Assembly: GCF_003031405.1 (NCBI RefSeq) | Contig: NZ_CP020469.1 | Coordinates: forward strand, 3,658,001 to 3,722,000 | DNA: 64,000 bases | Reading direction: 5' to 3' | Source of the DNA: Halomonas sp. 'Soap Lake #6' | GTDB taxonomy: Bacteria; Pseudomonadota; Gammaproteobacteria; Pseudomonadales; Halomonadaceae | Shown: piece by piece, positions 44,078 to 52,301 of the stretch | How the letters are laid out: every line of letters begins with the position of its first letter | Position numbering within the stretch: position 1 is the stretch's first letter | Translations under genes and position numbers: made by a program | The notes under the pieces: model-generated | The model's input: only the letters and a program-made list of their open reading frames with translations | What the model was told of the DNA's origin: nothing | Database searches by the model: none

Positions 44078-44155
44078 GAGGGGCACCTCGCCTCGTTTGT
44101 TTATTGTTGGGCGGCTATATACAAGTAACTTTTATTGTCGTTAAGCGGTTGATCT

Positions 44156-44509
44156 TCAGCTGCCGCGATAAGTCGAGTAGGCGTAGGGCGACAGCAATAG
44201 CGGCACATGATAGTGCTGCGATGCATCATTAACTCCGAAGCGAAGAGGAATAATGTCCAAGAAGCTCGGCGTTTGCTCTTTCACCCCTTGGCGTACCAAG
44301 TAGTCGCCAGCATGAAATACCAATTCATATTCACCCGTTACTAGCTCACTGCCTTCAAGTATCGGTGCATCACAACGGCCATCATCATTAGTCTCAACCG
44401 TCTTAATAAGCTGTCGTAATCCTCCTCCTAAACGATAAACCTCGATTTTAATGCCTTCTCCAGGGCATCCCTGGGCGGTATCTAGAACATGAGTCGTAAG
44501 GCGTCCCAT
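44156..44509 (-). CDS. uraH: 5-hydroxyisourate hydrolase (transthyretin-like)
   Basis: A 117-residue protein of the transthyretin-related family. The signature C-terminal YRGS is present, together with THVLD at the N-terminus, IPLRFGV and HYHVPLLLSPYAYSTY. It hydrolyses 5-hydroxyisourate to OHCU, the UraD substrate. CAGGAG lies 6 bp before the ATG at 44509; there is no signal peptide, so it acts in the cytoplasm. Confidence 0.95.
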   Translation of the reverse strand: MGRLTTHVLDTAQGCPGEGIKIEVYRLGGGLRQLIKTVETNDDGRCDAPILEGSELVTGEYELVFHAGDYLVRQGVKEQTPSFLDIIPLRFGVNDASQHYHVPLLLSPYAYSTYRGS

Positions 44510-44983
44510 CAGTTTCTCCTGAGGCTGTCTAACGACGCCACCATGGGCGGCGCACAATTGGCAACGAAGTAGCTGAGCATGCTACACAGCATTTCAGCAT
44601 ATACTGACAACATTTTTATACTCTTAGTATCAACATTTCAAAGAATTTTTGTATACATTTTTATTTTTTATAGCCGTAACCTAGCATTATCGCCCTACAC
44701 CTATCCCGCCAAGCGATAGAAAATGCCTGATTCGCTTCATTGCCTAAGCAGTACATTGCACTAAAAAATAGCGGATCTTGGGCCAGATGGGCCTACCTCA
44801 AGGGAAAACACCGTGAGCCAACCCCTCTATCAAACCCACTTGTCAAAAATTACAAAGACATCAGAGCCGCGAATAAATCCCACAAAAATATTTATCATTC
44901 ACTGACATTTTGTGTACAGTACGAACCAATAATATCCACAATAGCTAATGACTATTGAATACAAAAACAAGGGAGATGCAGCT
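44510..44983. promoter_or_regulatory. Divergent uraH / urate permease control region
   Basis: An AT-rich stretch of 474 bp without a convincing gene. It holds three sites of the TTGTATACAA series: TTGTATACAT at 44649-44658, TTGTGTACAG at 44910-44919, and TTGAATACAA at 44955-44964, which ends 20 bp before the permease ATG. Confidence 0.55.
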
Positions 44984-46441
44984 ATGAGTGAAGTCTCAGC
45001 CTCTTCCGATCAGCGGAAGCCACCTAATCAGCGCAATACCTCTCTGTTTGATTTCTATGGAAAACCTCGTTTTCTGAAAGCACTCCCCCTCTCTCTTCAG
45101 CACCTGCTGGCGATGATCGCTGGCGTCATCACTCCGCCCATTATCGTCGCTGGCGTCGTAGGTGCGAGCATAGAAGAGAAACTGCTGCTTATTCAGATCG
45201 CCGTACTAGCATCAGGTATATGTACCGTTTTCCACCTTTATGGGGTTTGGAAATTCGGCGCCCGACTGCCAGCAATCTTCGGCGTAGGTTTTGCCTATGT
45301 GCCTACATTAGTCGCGGTAGGAGCTCAGTATGGTATTGAAGGGATTCTTGGCGCGCAGTTGATTGGCGGCATGACGATGGTAGTGGTGGGCTACTTCATC
45401 CAGTACATTCGTCACCTCTTTCCGCCTGTCGTTGCCGGAACAGTCGTATTGGTTATCGGCTTATCGCTTTACGATATTGCTATTCGCTACATGGCGGGCA
45501 GCGGTAATGTGAATGCACCAAATTTTGGCGACCCTATCAACTGGCTGGTAGCAATGGTCACCCTAGTGACGGTACTGGTCGCAGCGCAATTCGGTAAAGG
45601 AGTAGTCAAACTTTCCGCGATTATCGTAGGCATCGTAGTGGGCTACCTTCTTTCACTCGCACTGGGGATGGTCAGCTTTGAGAATGTAGCAAATGCCTCC
45701 TGGGTTGCCGTGCCCAAAGTGATGCCTTTCCAAATGGAGTTTCATGCTGCTGCTATCGCCTCGATGATGGTCATCTGCATTATCAACTCTGTGCAAACCA
45801 TTGGTGATCTTTCAGCCACCACAGTAGGCGGCATGAACCGCGAACTGAAGACTAAAGAGTTAACCGGCGGCTTGCTGGGTAATGGTCTTACCACCACCGT
45901 AAGTTCTTTCTTTGGCGCATTACCTACGTCTACGTTCAGCCAAAACGTTGGCATTGTAGCGATGACCAAAGTGATCAGCCGTTATGTATTGGTATTGGCC
46001 GGTATCTTTATGATCCTGGCGGGTCTTAGCCCGAAGTTCGGGGCAATCATGACGACTATCCCCTATCCAGTGCTCGGTGGCGCAACGATTACCGTATTTG
46101 GCATGATCACCATGACGGGTATTCAATTGCTGATCAAAGATGAGATGACTGCACGCAACATGACGATCGTAGGCCTTGCACTGGCGCTAAGCCTAGGTAT
46201 TGCAACGGTTCCAGCCGCGATAGAGCAGTTCCCTGCCATTGTGAGGAACCTGATTGGCGGTGCCCCCATTGTAGTGGCGGCAATCACAGCCTTCACACTT
46301 AACATCATATTACCTAACAAATCACTTTCGGATGAAGCCAAAGAGCGCGCAGCCATCGCCAAAGCGGATGAGGAAGCGGCTAAAGCGGAAAGTAACAAAC
46401 TTAGCCAAAAGCTTTCCCAACATAACGGCAATGCAAGTTAA
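44984..46441 (+). CDS. NCS2 (NAT) family uric acid / xanthine permease
   Basis: A 485-residue nucleobase:cation symporter-2 protein with about 12-14 membrane segments. The NAT signature QNVGIVAMTKV lies near residue 320 and an acidic-residue helix (INSVQTIGDLSATT) near 270. Charged Ala/Glu/Lys-rich C-terminal tail. The group to which bacterial urate carriers belong fits the context of puuD and uraH. GGGAG lies 8 bp before the ATG at 44984; a possible start 12 codons earlier overlaps a putative operator. Confidence 0.92.
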   Translation: MSEVSASSDQRKPPNQRNTSLFDFYGKPRFLKALPLSLQHLLAMIAGVITPPIIVAGVVGASIEEKLLLIQIAVLASGICTVFHLYGVWKFGARLPAIFGVGFAYVPTLVAVGAQYGIEGILGAQLIGGMTMVVVGYFIQYIRHLFPPVVAGTVVLVIGLSLYDIAIRYMAGSGNVNAPNFGDPINWLVAMVTLVTVLVAAQFGKGVVKLSAIIVGIVVGYLLSLALGMVSFENVANASWVAVPKVMPFQMEFHAAAIASMMVICIINSVQTIGDLSATTVGGMNRELKTKELTGGLLGNGLTTTVSSFFGALPTSTFSQNVGIVAMTKVISRYVLVLAGIFMILAGLSPKFGAIMTTIPYPVLGGATITVFGMITMTGIQLLIKDEMTARNMTIVGLALALSLGIATVPAAIEQFPAIVRNLIGGAPIVVAAITAFTLNIILPNKSLSDEAKERAAIAKADEEAAKAESNKLSQKLSQHNGNAS

Positions 46442-46509
46442 TTAAAGAGCCATAAACCTCGTTTAAAAGGCTCCTACCGGTCGAACGAGCTCGAGCACCA
46501 ACAACCAGG

Positions 46510-46546
46510 AAATAGAACTGCTGCACTCGTCGGCAGTTCTATTTTT
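46510..46546 (+). terminator. Terminator after the urate permease
   Basis: A perfect 12-bp stem AAATAGAACTGC / GCAGTTCTATTT with an 11-base loop running into T5, 69 bp behind the permease stop and 43 bp before the chemoreceptor gene. Confidence 0.85.
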
Positions 46547-46588
46547 CGTTTATGGCTAATGCCCATATGGCTAAACTTAGGAATACCA

Positions 46589-48193
46589 ATGCGTTTACTA
46601 GATAATATGACGTTAAGAGTTAGCTGGTCGCTGGTCCTGCTCTCTTTCCTACTTATGCTTTTTGTGCTCAGCAGCACAGGGCTTTATGCCGTCAATCATA
46701 GCCAGCAAAGCATTGAGCAGCTCACTAATGTCAATGTTAACCAGCAGTCCACTCTTAATAGAACTAACTCAACGCTACAAGATACGCGCCTTAGCATGGC
46801 GCAACTTTATGAAGAGCTAATTGAGTCTCAAGCATCGCTTACCACGGAAGAGAGGCAACAACGCGCCTCTGATCTGCAGAGTTCGCTCAACAATGCTCGT
46901 GATGTGTTTACGGCATTCCTATCACTACCCGCCAATACCGCACATAACACTCTTATTGCCCCTATCGCCACAAGCTTCGATAGCATGCTGGATGAGCATC
47001 TCCTGCTACAGGTAGCGGCTTTACAGCAAGGCGATGTGGCGACTTATCGCCAGCAGCGTGATGCCGCCCACCAGGCTTATGCCGCTTTCTATCAAGATGC
47101 TGTTGGCTTCTTTCATCATGTAGAAGAAGAAGGGAATGAGCTACTGGCCAATTTTGACTCCGTCATCAGCATATCCACTATCACCATCATTACTGTCTTC
47201 CTTATTGCGCTCATGGTCAGCCTGGTTGTCTATTGGGGAGTAGGCGCTAATTTAATACGCCCCATGCACCGCATTACCGAACATTTCCAGAGCATGGCTA
47301 AAGGTGACCTTTCCAGAGAAGTGGAGATCCGTGGCCGCAATGAAATCGGTGTGCTTTTCGCCGCGCTGCGCCATATGCAGCAGAGTTTACTAGGTACTGT
47401 TACCACCGTCCGAGATAGCAGTAGCGAGGTACTTACCAGCGCCCAGGAGATAGCGAAAGGCAATCAAGACCTCGCAGCACGCACTGAACGACAGTCCGCC
47501 TCTTTAACCGAAACCGCTTCAAGTATTGAAGAAATGACCTCAACAATGGAGCGCAATAGCGACAATGCCACCCAGGCAAGACAGGTTGCCCGAGAAGCCG
47601 AACTCAGCGCCCAGCAAGGTGGCAGCGTGGTCACCAATGTCATTAGCCACATGCACAACATTCGCGAAAGCTCACGGAAAATAACCGACATTATTGAGTT
47701 GATCGACTCCATAGCCTTCCAAACTAATATTTTAGCGCTCAATGCATCCGTAGAGGCAGCACGCGCAGGAGAGCATGGCCGTGGCTTTGCCGTGGTTGCC
47801 AGCGAAGTGCGCCAGCTAGCCACCCGTAGCGCTAACGCCTCAACGGATATTCGCAAACTGATTGAAACATCGGTCAGCCTAGCGGAAGTCGGGACACAAC
47901 AAGCGGACCAGGCAGGTGAAACCATGGCGGAAATCATGGCATCGGTGAAGCAAGTCACCACCTTGATGGATGAAATCGCTGTTGCAACCGAAGAGCAGCG
48001 CGCAGGCATTAGAGAAGTTAATATCGCGACCAACGATATGGAGCAAACTACCCAGCAAAATGCTGCAATGGTCGAACAAGCCAGTACCGCCGCTATCCAG
48101 CTACAACACGAGGCAGAGCGCCTAACCGCGATTGTTGCTCGGTTCAAACTTAATGAATCACCATTGCTTATTGCGCAAGCAAGCACTACTTAA
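46589..48193 (+). CDS. Methyl-accepting chemotaxis protein
   Basis: A 534-residue chemoreceptor. A first membrane helix (residues 12-32), a periplasmic four-helix-bundle-like sensor (about 35-185), a second membrane helix (about 188-212), a HAMP domain (NLIRPMHRITEHFQSMAKGDL), and a cytoplasmic signalling domain with the conserved hairpin (IDSIAFQTNILALNASVEAA, then GRGFAVVASEVRQLATRSA). There is no C-terminal NWETF-like pentapeptide. AGGA precedes the ATG. Its place between the urate permease and the UreI-like channel suggests a purine or ureide attractant; the ligand is inference. Confidence 0.93.
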   Translation: MRLLDNMTLRVSWSLVLLSFLLMLFVLSSTGLYAVNHSQQSIEQLTNVNVNQQSTLNRTNSTLQDTRLSMAQLYEELIESQASLTTEERQQRASDLQSSLNNARDVFTAFLSLPANTAHNTLIAPIATSFDSMLDEHLLLQVAALQQGDVATYRQQRDAAHQAYAAFYQDAVGFFHHVEEEGNELLANFDSVISISTITIITVFLIALMVSLVVYWGVGANLIRPMHRITEHFQSMAKGDLSREVEIRGRNEIGVLFAALRHMQQSLLGTVTTVRDSSSEVLTSAQEIAKGNQDLAARTERQSASLTETASSIEEMTSTMERNSDNATQARQVAREAELSAQQGGSVVTNVISHMHNIRESSRKITDIIELIDSIAFQTNILALNASVEAARAGEHGRGFAVVASEVRQLATRSANASTDIRKLIETSVSLAEVGTQQADQAGETMAEIMASVKQVTTLMDEIAVATEEQRAGIREVNIATNDMEQTTQQNAAMVEQASTAAIQLQHEAERLTAIVARFKLNESPLLIAQASTT

Positions 48194-48194
48194 T

Positions 48195-48236
48195 CAGTAA
48201 CACTTAACCAGCAATGCTTAACCAGTAATACTTAAA
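48195..48236. repeat. Three 14-bp tandem repeats directly behind the chemoreceptor gene
   Basis: Units CAGTAACACTTAAC, CAGCAATGCTTAAC and CAGTAATACTTAAA follow one another immediately after the stop codon; the preceding 14 bases are a weaker match that includes the stop. Confidence 0.75.
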
Positions 48237-48308
48237 TTAATAAAACCCTAAAAATACAAACCAGAAAATTAAAGCTAATTAAAAATCAGAGCGTTGGAGC
48301 GAGTTGCC

Positions 48309-48824
48309 ATGATACTGGGTCTTACACTACTTTATGTAGGCGCTGTTCTGTTCATAAATGGTATCTGGCTACTGGGAAAAATCAGCAACCAGGAAGTATC
48401 GGTCATCAACGTATTAGTTGGGCTGCTGAGCTTTATTATCGCCCTCCACTTAATATTTACAGACCCTAGTAACACAATCGCCATTAGTGCGGGGGCTTTT
48501 ACGCTCCTATTTTCCATCACCTACCTTTGGGTAGGTGCCAACCAGTGGTTAAAAGCAGATGGGAGAGGTCTAGGGTGGTTCTGTCTTTTCGTTAGCATCA
48601 CCGCTGCGATTATTGGTGTACACTCAATATTTGGAGAAGCGACGAGTTTTAAGCTGTGGAATACCATAAATTGGCTTGCATGGTCTCTCTTATGGCTCAG
48701 CTTCTTTTACCTGTTAGCGCTGGCGAAACCCATTCAACGCCCCGTGGCAACCTATACCATTTTTTGTGCTGTTTTTACCGGCTGGATTCCAGGGGTAATG
48801 ATCCTGCTAGGAATTATCAATTGA
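48309..48824 (+). CDS. AmiS/UreI-family channel (urea / short-chain amide)
   Basis: A 171-residue integral membrane protein with six hydrophobic segments, as in the UreI/AmiS family (LGLTLLYVGAVLFINGIWLL at the N-terminus, TYLWVGANQWL near residue 75, WIPGVMILL at the C-terminus). Members are proton-gated urea channels or amide permeases. Urea is a product of AllA, so a urea channel at the edge of the ureide cluster makes sense; export or uptake cannot be told apart. The ATG at 48309 is preferred to a TTG five codons earlier. No urease genes are in the window. Confidence 0.87.
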   Translation: MILGLTLLYVGAVLFINGIWLLGKISNQEVSVINVLVGLLSFIIALHLIFTDPSNTIAISAGAFTLLFSITYLWVGANQWLKADGRGLGWFCLFVSITAAIIGVHSIFGEATSFKLWNTINWLAWSLLWLSFFYLLALAKPIQRPVATYTIFCAVFTGWIPGVMILLGIIN

Positions 48825-48997
48825 GCAGTGAAATACCACCATGCTCTTCCCTCAATCGGCATTGCTCAGAGTGAGCACGGTGTTAGTATTGAGGGGAGGA
48901 CCAGCATCACTTTTAACACATTGAGTAGCGCGGCTTTTACTGGCTATATCCACTAAACTATTTAGCCTAATAATGACTGATAAAAAAGATTATACCT

Positions 48998-49474
48998 ATG
49001 ATGAAAGTTGCGATATTTGTGGATATACAGAATGTTTATTACACCGTACGTGAAGCGTATGGCAGAAATTTTGATTACAACAAATTTTGGGCTCAAGCAA
49101 CGGCTAATAGAGACGTAGTAAAAGCTGTTTGCTATGCCATCGACAGAGGTGACAAAAAGCAGCGAGAGTTTCAAAACATACTCAGAGCTATTGGGTTTGA
49201 TGTAAAGCTAAAGCCTTTTATTCAACGATCAGATGGCTCCGCAAAAGGTGATTGGGATGTTGGCATCGCTCTAGACGCAATGGAGTACGCCGAACAGGCC
49301 GATGTGATTGTGTTGGTATCAGGTGATGGAGACTTTGATCTTTTGGTAAATAAAATTCGTGTTAAGCATGGGAAAAAAGTTGAGGTTTATGGCGTCCCTC
49401 AACTGACAGCAGCATCACTAATGAGCGAAGCCAGTGAGTTTATCGCGATAGATAACGAGCTGTTGCTGGGTTAA
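48998..49474 (+). CDS. NYN-domain (LabA/DUF88) protein
   Basis: A 158-residue PIN-like NYN domain. Acidic residues expected at the metal site are present: VAIFVDIQNVYY at the start, DWDVGIALDAMEYAEQADVIVL near residue 86 and SGDGDFDLLVNKI near 108. Such proteins are predicted RNA nucleases. Two adjacent ATGs, no strong ribosome-binding site, and lower GC than its neighbours. No operon partner, so its target is unknown. Confidence 0.88.
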   Translation: MMKVAIFVDIQNVYYTVREAYGRNFDYNKFWAQATANRDVVKAVCYAIDRGDKKQREFQNILRAIGFDVKLKPFIQRSDGSAKGDWDVGIALDAMEYAEQADVIVLVSGDGDFDLLVNKIRVKHGKKVEVYGVPQLTAASLMSEASEFIAIDNELLLG

Positions 49475-49544
49475 AACTTGCCATAAAGCCGCTTTCCTGC
49501 CGACTCAATAATAGTGGTGCACTTTGCGGCAGACCTTTTCTTCA

Positions 49545-49898
49545 CTAGTCACTTTGCAACTGATCGACCCCCGTTAGGATCAGCCGCCTCCCCTCATCCG
49601 GTGAAAAGTAAAACTGGCCTTCTACTTCCACGGTTTTACCTAAATACGAGGCTATTTTCTGGTGGGGGAGTATTTCAACTCGATTAAGATATTCGTCTTC
49701 GATCCAATAATGAAGAGGATCATGAAAGTGCCGCACGACGCCGTGGGTAATTATTTGACTGTCATCAAAGGCCGCAGGGTTTTTCACCAATATTGGCAGT
49801 GGCACCGTTGCTGCTTGCTGCCCGCGACATCCACTCATAAGGATTGTTATAAGCAATATCGCTGCCATACAGCCGGTGCGTTTTGGTATTGACCTCAT
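49545..49898 (-). CDS. Small lipoprotein of unknown function
   Basis: A 117-residue protein with a lipobox (LMSGC, Cys about residue 23). The mature part (VKNPAAFDDSQIITHGVVRH...VEVEGQFYF) looks like a small OB-like beta-barrel of the kind found in predicted nucleic-acid-like or bOB-fold periplasmic proteins, but I cannot name a family. GGGAG precedes the ATG at 49898; the frame continues to 49976 without a better start. Confidence 0.65.
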   Translation of the reverse strand: MRSIPKRTGCMAAILLITILMSGCRGQQAATVPLPILVKNPAAFDDSQIITHGVVRHFHDPLHYWIEDEYLNRVEILPHQKIASYLGKTVEVEGQFYFSPDEGRRLILTGVDQLQSD

Positions 49899-50286
49899 GG
49901 CGTTGCTCCCATCGATTGTTCTTTGGACTTCTCCAGTGTTAGTGCCGCACGCGTGCAGCACTCCTGCTATTACCACAATGTCTTATGCACTTTTTATACC
50001 CCCGAAGGCTCGGGACAATGTAAATACTCAACGGTCTCCCTGGTGTATCTGATGATGCCCCTTCCAGTAACAGTGGAAATCTTTAAATGAGAACGATCTG
50101 CGTGATGAAGGCTGCTGATTAATCGTAAAGCAATAGTCGCCAACTTGCAGCGTCAGAAGCTGTGCGTTAAAGCAGTTTGTAAGCTCAAAGCCATGACAAG
50201 CGCCTAACATTAGTTGCCAATAGCACCAAGTCTGCTAAGGCAAAACCTCACGACCTCAGCCCCCAATCAAAAGTAGGCTGGCCACA
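49899..50286. other. Gene-poor stretch with one weak short ORF
   Basis: The only candidate is a 60-codon minus-strand ORF at 50028-50210 starting MLGACHGFEL, without a ribosome-binding site or recognisable family; I do not call it a gene. I see no terminator behind the TRAP permease that ends at 50287. Confidence 0.4.
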
Positions 50287-52245
50287 TCATCTACTTGGCG
50301 GCGGCCGAAGGCTGGTTTTAAAGGTGGCTACATCTTTGGCTACGGGGCGCCTTGTACGCTGGGTCACATAGTGAGCAACGTAGTACGACGCCAACAAGCC
50401 ACACCCGATCAAATCAGTGACCCAGCCTGGGTAGATCAGCAGCCCTGCGGGTAGTAGGAAGAAGACACGCGCAAAACGACCAATTACACCGACTCGGTAG
50501 AGGTACCCCTCCATTGCGGCAGCCACCAGCCAGATAGCCACCAACGCCGTTATGGACGATATAACAACCCTTAGCGGCTCACCCTGTAGAATCAACGCCG
50601 GATTAAGCACAAACAGGAAAGGCAGCACAAACAAGATACCGCCCAGGCGCACCGCGTGAAGGCTGGTTTTGGTATTATTAGCCCCCGCCACGCCAGCCGC
50701 AGTTATGGCGGCCAATGCCACCGGTGGCGTAATGTAGGAAAGCATTCCCCAATAGAGAATAAACAGATGACTACCCATGGGGTTGAGGCCAGCGGATACC
50801 AGTGCAGGGGCGAGCAGGATAGACAGGAAAATATAGCAGGCACTGACCGTCATCCCCATTCCGAGAACAAAGCTCGTAATAGCACCCGCCGCCAGCATCA
50901 ATGGAATACTACCGCCGGCATAAAGCAGTAGTTCGCGTGAAAATGATCCCGCGACACCGGTATAAGAGAGTCCCCCAACGACAAGACCAATACCTGCCAA
51001 CACTGCTACCAAGTTGCCAATGCTTTTTGCCAGCTGAAAGAAAAAATCCAGACCTTTTTGGATATTGAGCTGCTGCTGGCGACGAAACAGCGAGATGCCC
51101 AGCAACACCAGCGTTGCGTAGTAAGGCGCATAGCTTTCCAGACGCATCACCAACAGCATGTAAATCAGCAACGCTAGGCTTAACAGGTAGGGCCAACCAG
51201 CCTTCAGTGTTGGCCAAATACAGGGGATCTCATCGGCATGCATGCCTTTCAAACCGTTACGGGCAGCGTAGTTGTCCACCTGCAGAATAAGTGCCATATA
51301 GAACAGTATCGCTGGCAACAAGGCGGCAATCATTACTTCGGAATAACTGACGCCCAGAAAGGAGGCCATAATGAACGCCACAGCTCCCATAACGGGGGGC
51401 ATCAAGGTGCCGCCTGTGGAAGAACAGGCTTCGACGGCAGCCGCATACTCCTTCGAATAGCCACTGCGCTTCATTGCAGGGATAGTAATCGCACCAGTGG
51501 TTAGAATATTGGACACTGCACTGCCCGACAAACTACCCATAAACGCACTGGAAATCACGGCGACCTTGGCAGGCCCGCCACGGCTTTTACCCATAAGCGC
51601 GGTGGCAAAGTCCATAAAAAACTTACCACCACCGGTAATCGTCAGGGCGATGCCAAACACCACAAAGCCTATAATAAGGTTGGCAACGACCTGCATGGGC
51701 ACACCAACAATGCTTTCCACACCCATCACATGGGAGCGAATGGTTTCCCCTAGCGTGAAAGGGTTACTCCATAAAAATCCTGGCATGTGACCCGCATAAA
51801 TCGGATATAAACCAAACACTAAAGCCACCGCAAAAATAGCCCATCCGCCACACCGTCGGACCCCTTCGAGCACCAATAACACCATTATGCTGGCAATGGC
51901 GGTTGCTTCAGTAGGCGCAAAAAACTCCCACCCCTCCTGCATCATGCGCAGTCCGTTCATACCTAGATAAGTAGCACAGCCTAATGCCGTAGCGGCCAAC
52001 CCCCAGTCATACCAAGGCAGGCGGTGCCTATCCACTTCCCGGGCGGGGTAACACAGTAGTGCCGATGCCAGGAAAACACCGATCAGGTAGTAAAGAAATG
52101 CATTCCCCAGAGGGGAAAAACCAAACAAGGACAACGAAAAGGTTTGATTGATGGCCATTAACAGGCCCACCAACCCCAGCAACATAACAATTGCACGGGA
52201 CATCTTGTTCAGCCGTACTGGGCTGTTATCGCTATTATGACTCAT
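50287..52245 (-). CDS. TRAP transporter fused permease (4TM/12TM)
   Basis: A 652-residue fused DctQM permease: an N-terminal small-subunit portion (about residues 1-170) and the large DctM portion with VISSAFMGSLSGSAVSNI near 230, ACSSTGGTLMPPVMGAVAF near 270, and GMGMTVSACYIFL near 455. It pairs with the TAXI binding protein encoded just upstream. This intact N-terminus gives a length standard for the frame-disrupted permease at 20636. A short hairpin lies in the 56-bp gap to the TAXI gene. Confidence 0.92.
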   Translation of the reverse strand: MSHNSDNSPVRLNKMSRAIVMLLGLVGLLMAINQTFSLSLFGFSPLGNAFLYYLIGVFLASALLCYPAREVDRHRLPWYDWGLAATALGCATYLGMNGLRMMQEGWEFFAPTEATAIASIMVLLVLEGVRRCGGWAIFAVALVFGLYPIYAGHMPGFLWSNPFTLGETIRSHVMGVESIVGVPMQVVANLIIGFVVFGIALTITGGGKFFMDFATALMGKSRGGPAKVAVISSAFMGSLSGSAVSNILTTGAITIPAMKRSGYSKEYAAAVEACSSTGGTLMPPVMGAVAFIMASFLGVSYSEVMIAALLPAILFYMALILQVDNYAARNGLKGMHADEIPCIWPTLKAGWPYLLSLALLIYMLLVMRLESYAPYYATLVLLGISLFRRQQQLNIQKGLDFFFQLAKSIGNLVAVLAGIGLVVGGLSYTGVAGSFSRELLLYAGGSIPLMLAAGAITSFVLGMGMTVSACYIFLSILLAPALVSAGLNPMGSHLFILYWGMLSYITPPVALAAITAAGVAGANNTKTSLHAVRLGGILFVLPFLFVLNPALILQGEPLRVVISSITALVAIWLVAAAMEGYLYRVGVIGRFARVFFLLPAGLLIYPGWVTDLIGCGLLASYYVAHYVTQRTRRPVAKDVATFKTSLRPPPSR

Positions 52246-52270
52246 GGCCGTTACCTTTAAGCTCGAGCGT

Positions 52271-52292
52271 AGCTGGGGTAACAGCCCCAGCT
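52271..52292 (-). other. Intercistronic hairpin between TAXI and permease genes
   Basis: AGCTGGGG and CCCCAGCT arms (8 bp perfect) with a 6-base loop, in the gap between binding-protein and permease genes, as at 20481-20505 in the other TRAP operon. Confidence 0.5.
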
Positions 52293-52301
52293 GGATCGGA
52301 A

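Noticed and set aside
50028..50210. A 60-codon minus-strand ORF
   Set aside because: No ribosome-binding site or family; kept only as a remark on the gene-poor stretch.
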